A stretch of DNA of 54,838 nt from Bacteroidota bacterium. GTDB taxonomy: Bacteria; Bacteroidota; Bacteroidia; Bacteroidales; UBA5342. The stretch is taken from the NCBI GenBank assembly GCA_003249935.1, contig QKHT01000201.1, positions 1 to 54,838 on the forward strand, read 5' to 3'. The notes under the pieces were generated by a model, which did no database searches, was not told where the DNA came from, and was given only the letters and a program-made list of their open reading frames with translations. Made by a program: the position numbers and the translations under genes. This document shows, in pieces, positions 54,676 through 54,838 of this stretch; the first letter of the stretch is position 1, and the number at the start of each line of letters is the position of its first letter.

Positions 54676-54838
54676 ATTAAAAACGTTAAGTGTTTTATAT
54701 TCAATGTGTTACAAAATGATTCTTTTTCAAAGCTTAATAAGCCTCGAAAAGAGTTCATCATCAATGTTCTTTGGCATATTTTGAGCATCAAAGGTAAGAT
54801 TAATTTTCTTCAGTTTGAACGATTTTCATCCTATTGCG
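54661..54838 (+). mobile_element. Insertion-sequence transposase, N-terminal part only
   Basis: Reading from the ATG at 54661 gives 59 codons without a stop to the window edge. The protein begins MIFRAIKNVKCFIFNV and contains KLNKPRKEFIINVLWHILSIKGKINFLQFERFSSY, which I recognise as the start of DDE transposases of IS4-like elements of Bacteroidota (the usual pattern is PRK.FI...L.LSI.GKINFLQ.ERF). The catalytic residues lie beyond the edge. The element's left end should be a little before 54613. The gene is on the opposite strand to the activase and 158 bp from it. Confidence 0.8.

Overview
The window comes from a member of the phylum Bacteroidota, most likely a polysaccharide-degrading relative of the Bacteroidales/Marinilabiliales. 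This rests on four observations: three S1-type sulfatases, a hybrid two-component system, C-terminal type IX secretion (T9SS) sorting domains, and repeated promoters of the form TTG-N(16-23)-TAnnTTTG, which is the phylum's housekeeping pattern rather than -35/-10. No rRNA and no CRISPR array was seen.

Region 1 (1-15.3 kb) is a polysaccharide-utilisation island. Two sulfatases on the + strand converge on a three-gene minus-strand operon of secreted T9SS cargo: a beta-helix protein, a GH43 glycosidase and a CBM6 protein. A 1431-residue hybrid sensor/regulator lies just upstream of that operon. No SusC/SusD pair lies in the island. Region 2 (15.5-21.2 kb) is an autoregulated efflux operon: TetR, TolC, HlyD and two ABC-2 permeases, with no ATPase gene. 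Its promoter and an inverted-repeat operator can be read directly. Region 3 (21.2-28.3 kb) holds a DUF4403 lipoprotein, a third sulfatase (a lipoprotein), a 21-bp tandem repeat, and a sugar kinase plus class II aldolase pair divergent from an AraC regulator. The kinase and aldolase suggest that a deoxysugar such as rhamnose or fucose is used once sulfate esters are removed.

Region 4 (28.3-31.7 kb) has argH and citrate synthase as a tight pair, and a DUF3467 protein. Region 5 (31.8-46.5 kb) is the conserved information-processing block, all on the minus strand. In transcription order it reads rpsU, xerC, hpf, tRNA-Tyr, tRNA-Gly, tRNA-Thr, tuf, tRNA-Trp, secE, nusG, rplK, rplA, rplJ, rplL, rpoB, rpoC. 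Hairpins after tuf, after rplL and after rpoC probably adjust expression along it.

Region 6 (46.5-54.8 kb) carries a close-packed run of a TonB-dependent receptor, a DUF2797 protein, a methyltransferase and a phosphoglucosamine mutase. It then has rplS with its own promoter, an outer-membrane beta-barrel protein, a structured intergenic repeat and a glycyl-radical-enzyme activase. The right edge cuts through the start of an insertion-sequence transposase.

The strongest unexplained signals are the alternating-core 21-bp repeat at 24516-24641, the structured repeat at 53442-53541, the hairpin around the truncated transposase start, the ATPase-less exporter operon and the face-to-face promoters between the aldolase and the AraC gene. 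I did not find a clearly new multi-gene system. All family names come from reading motifs, without database searches.
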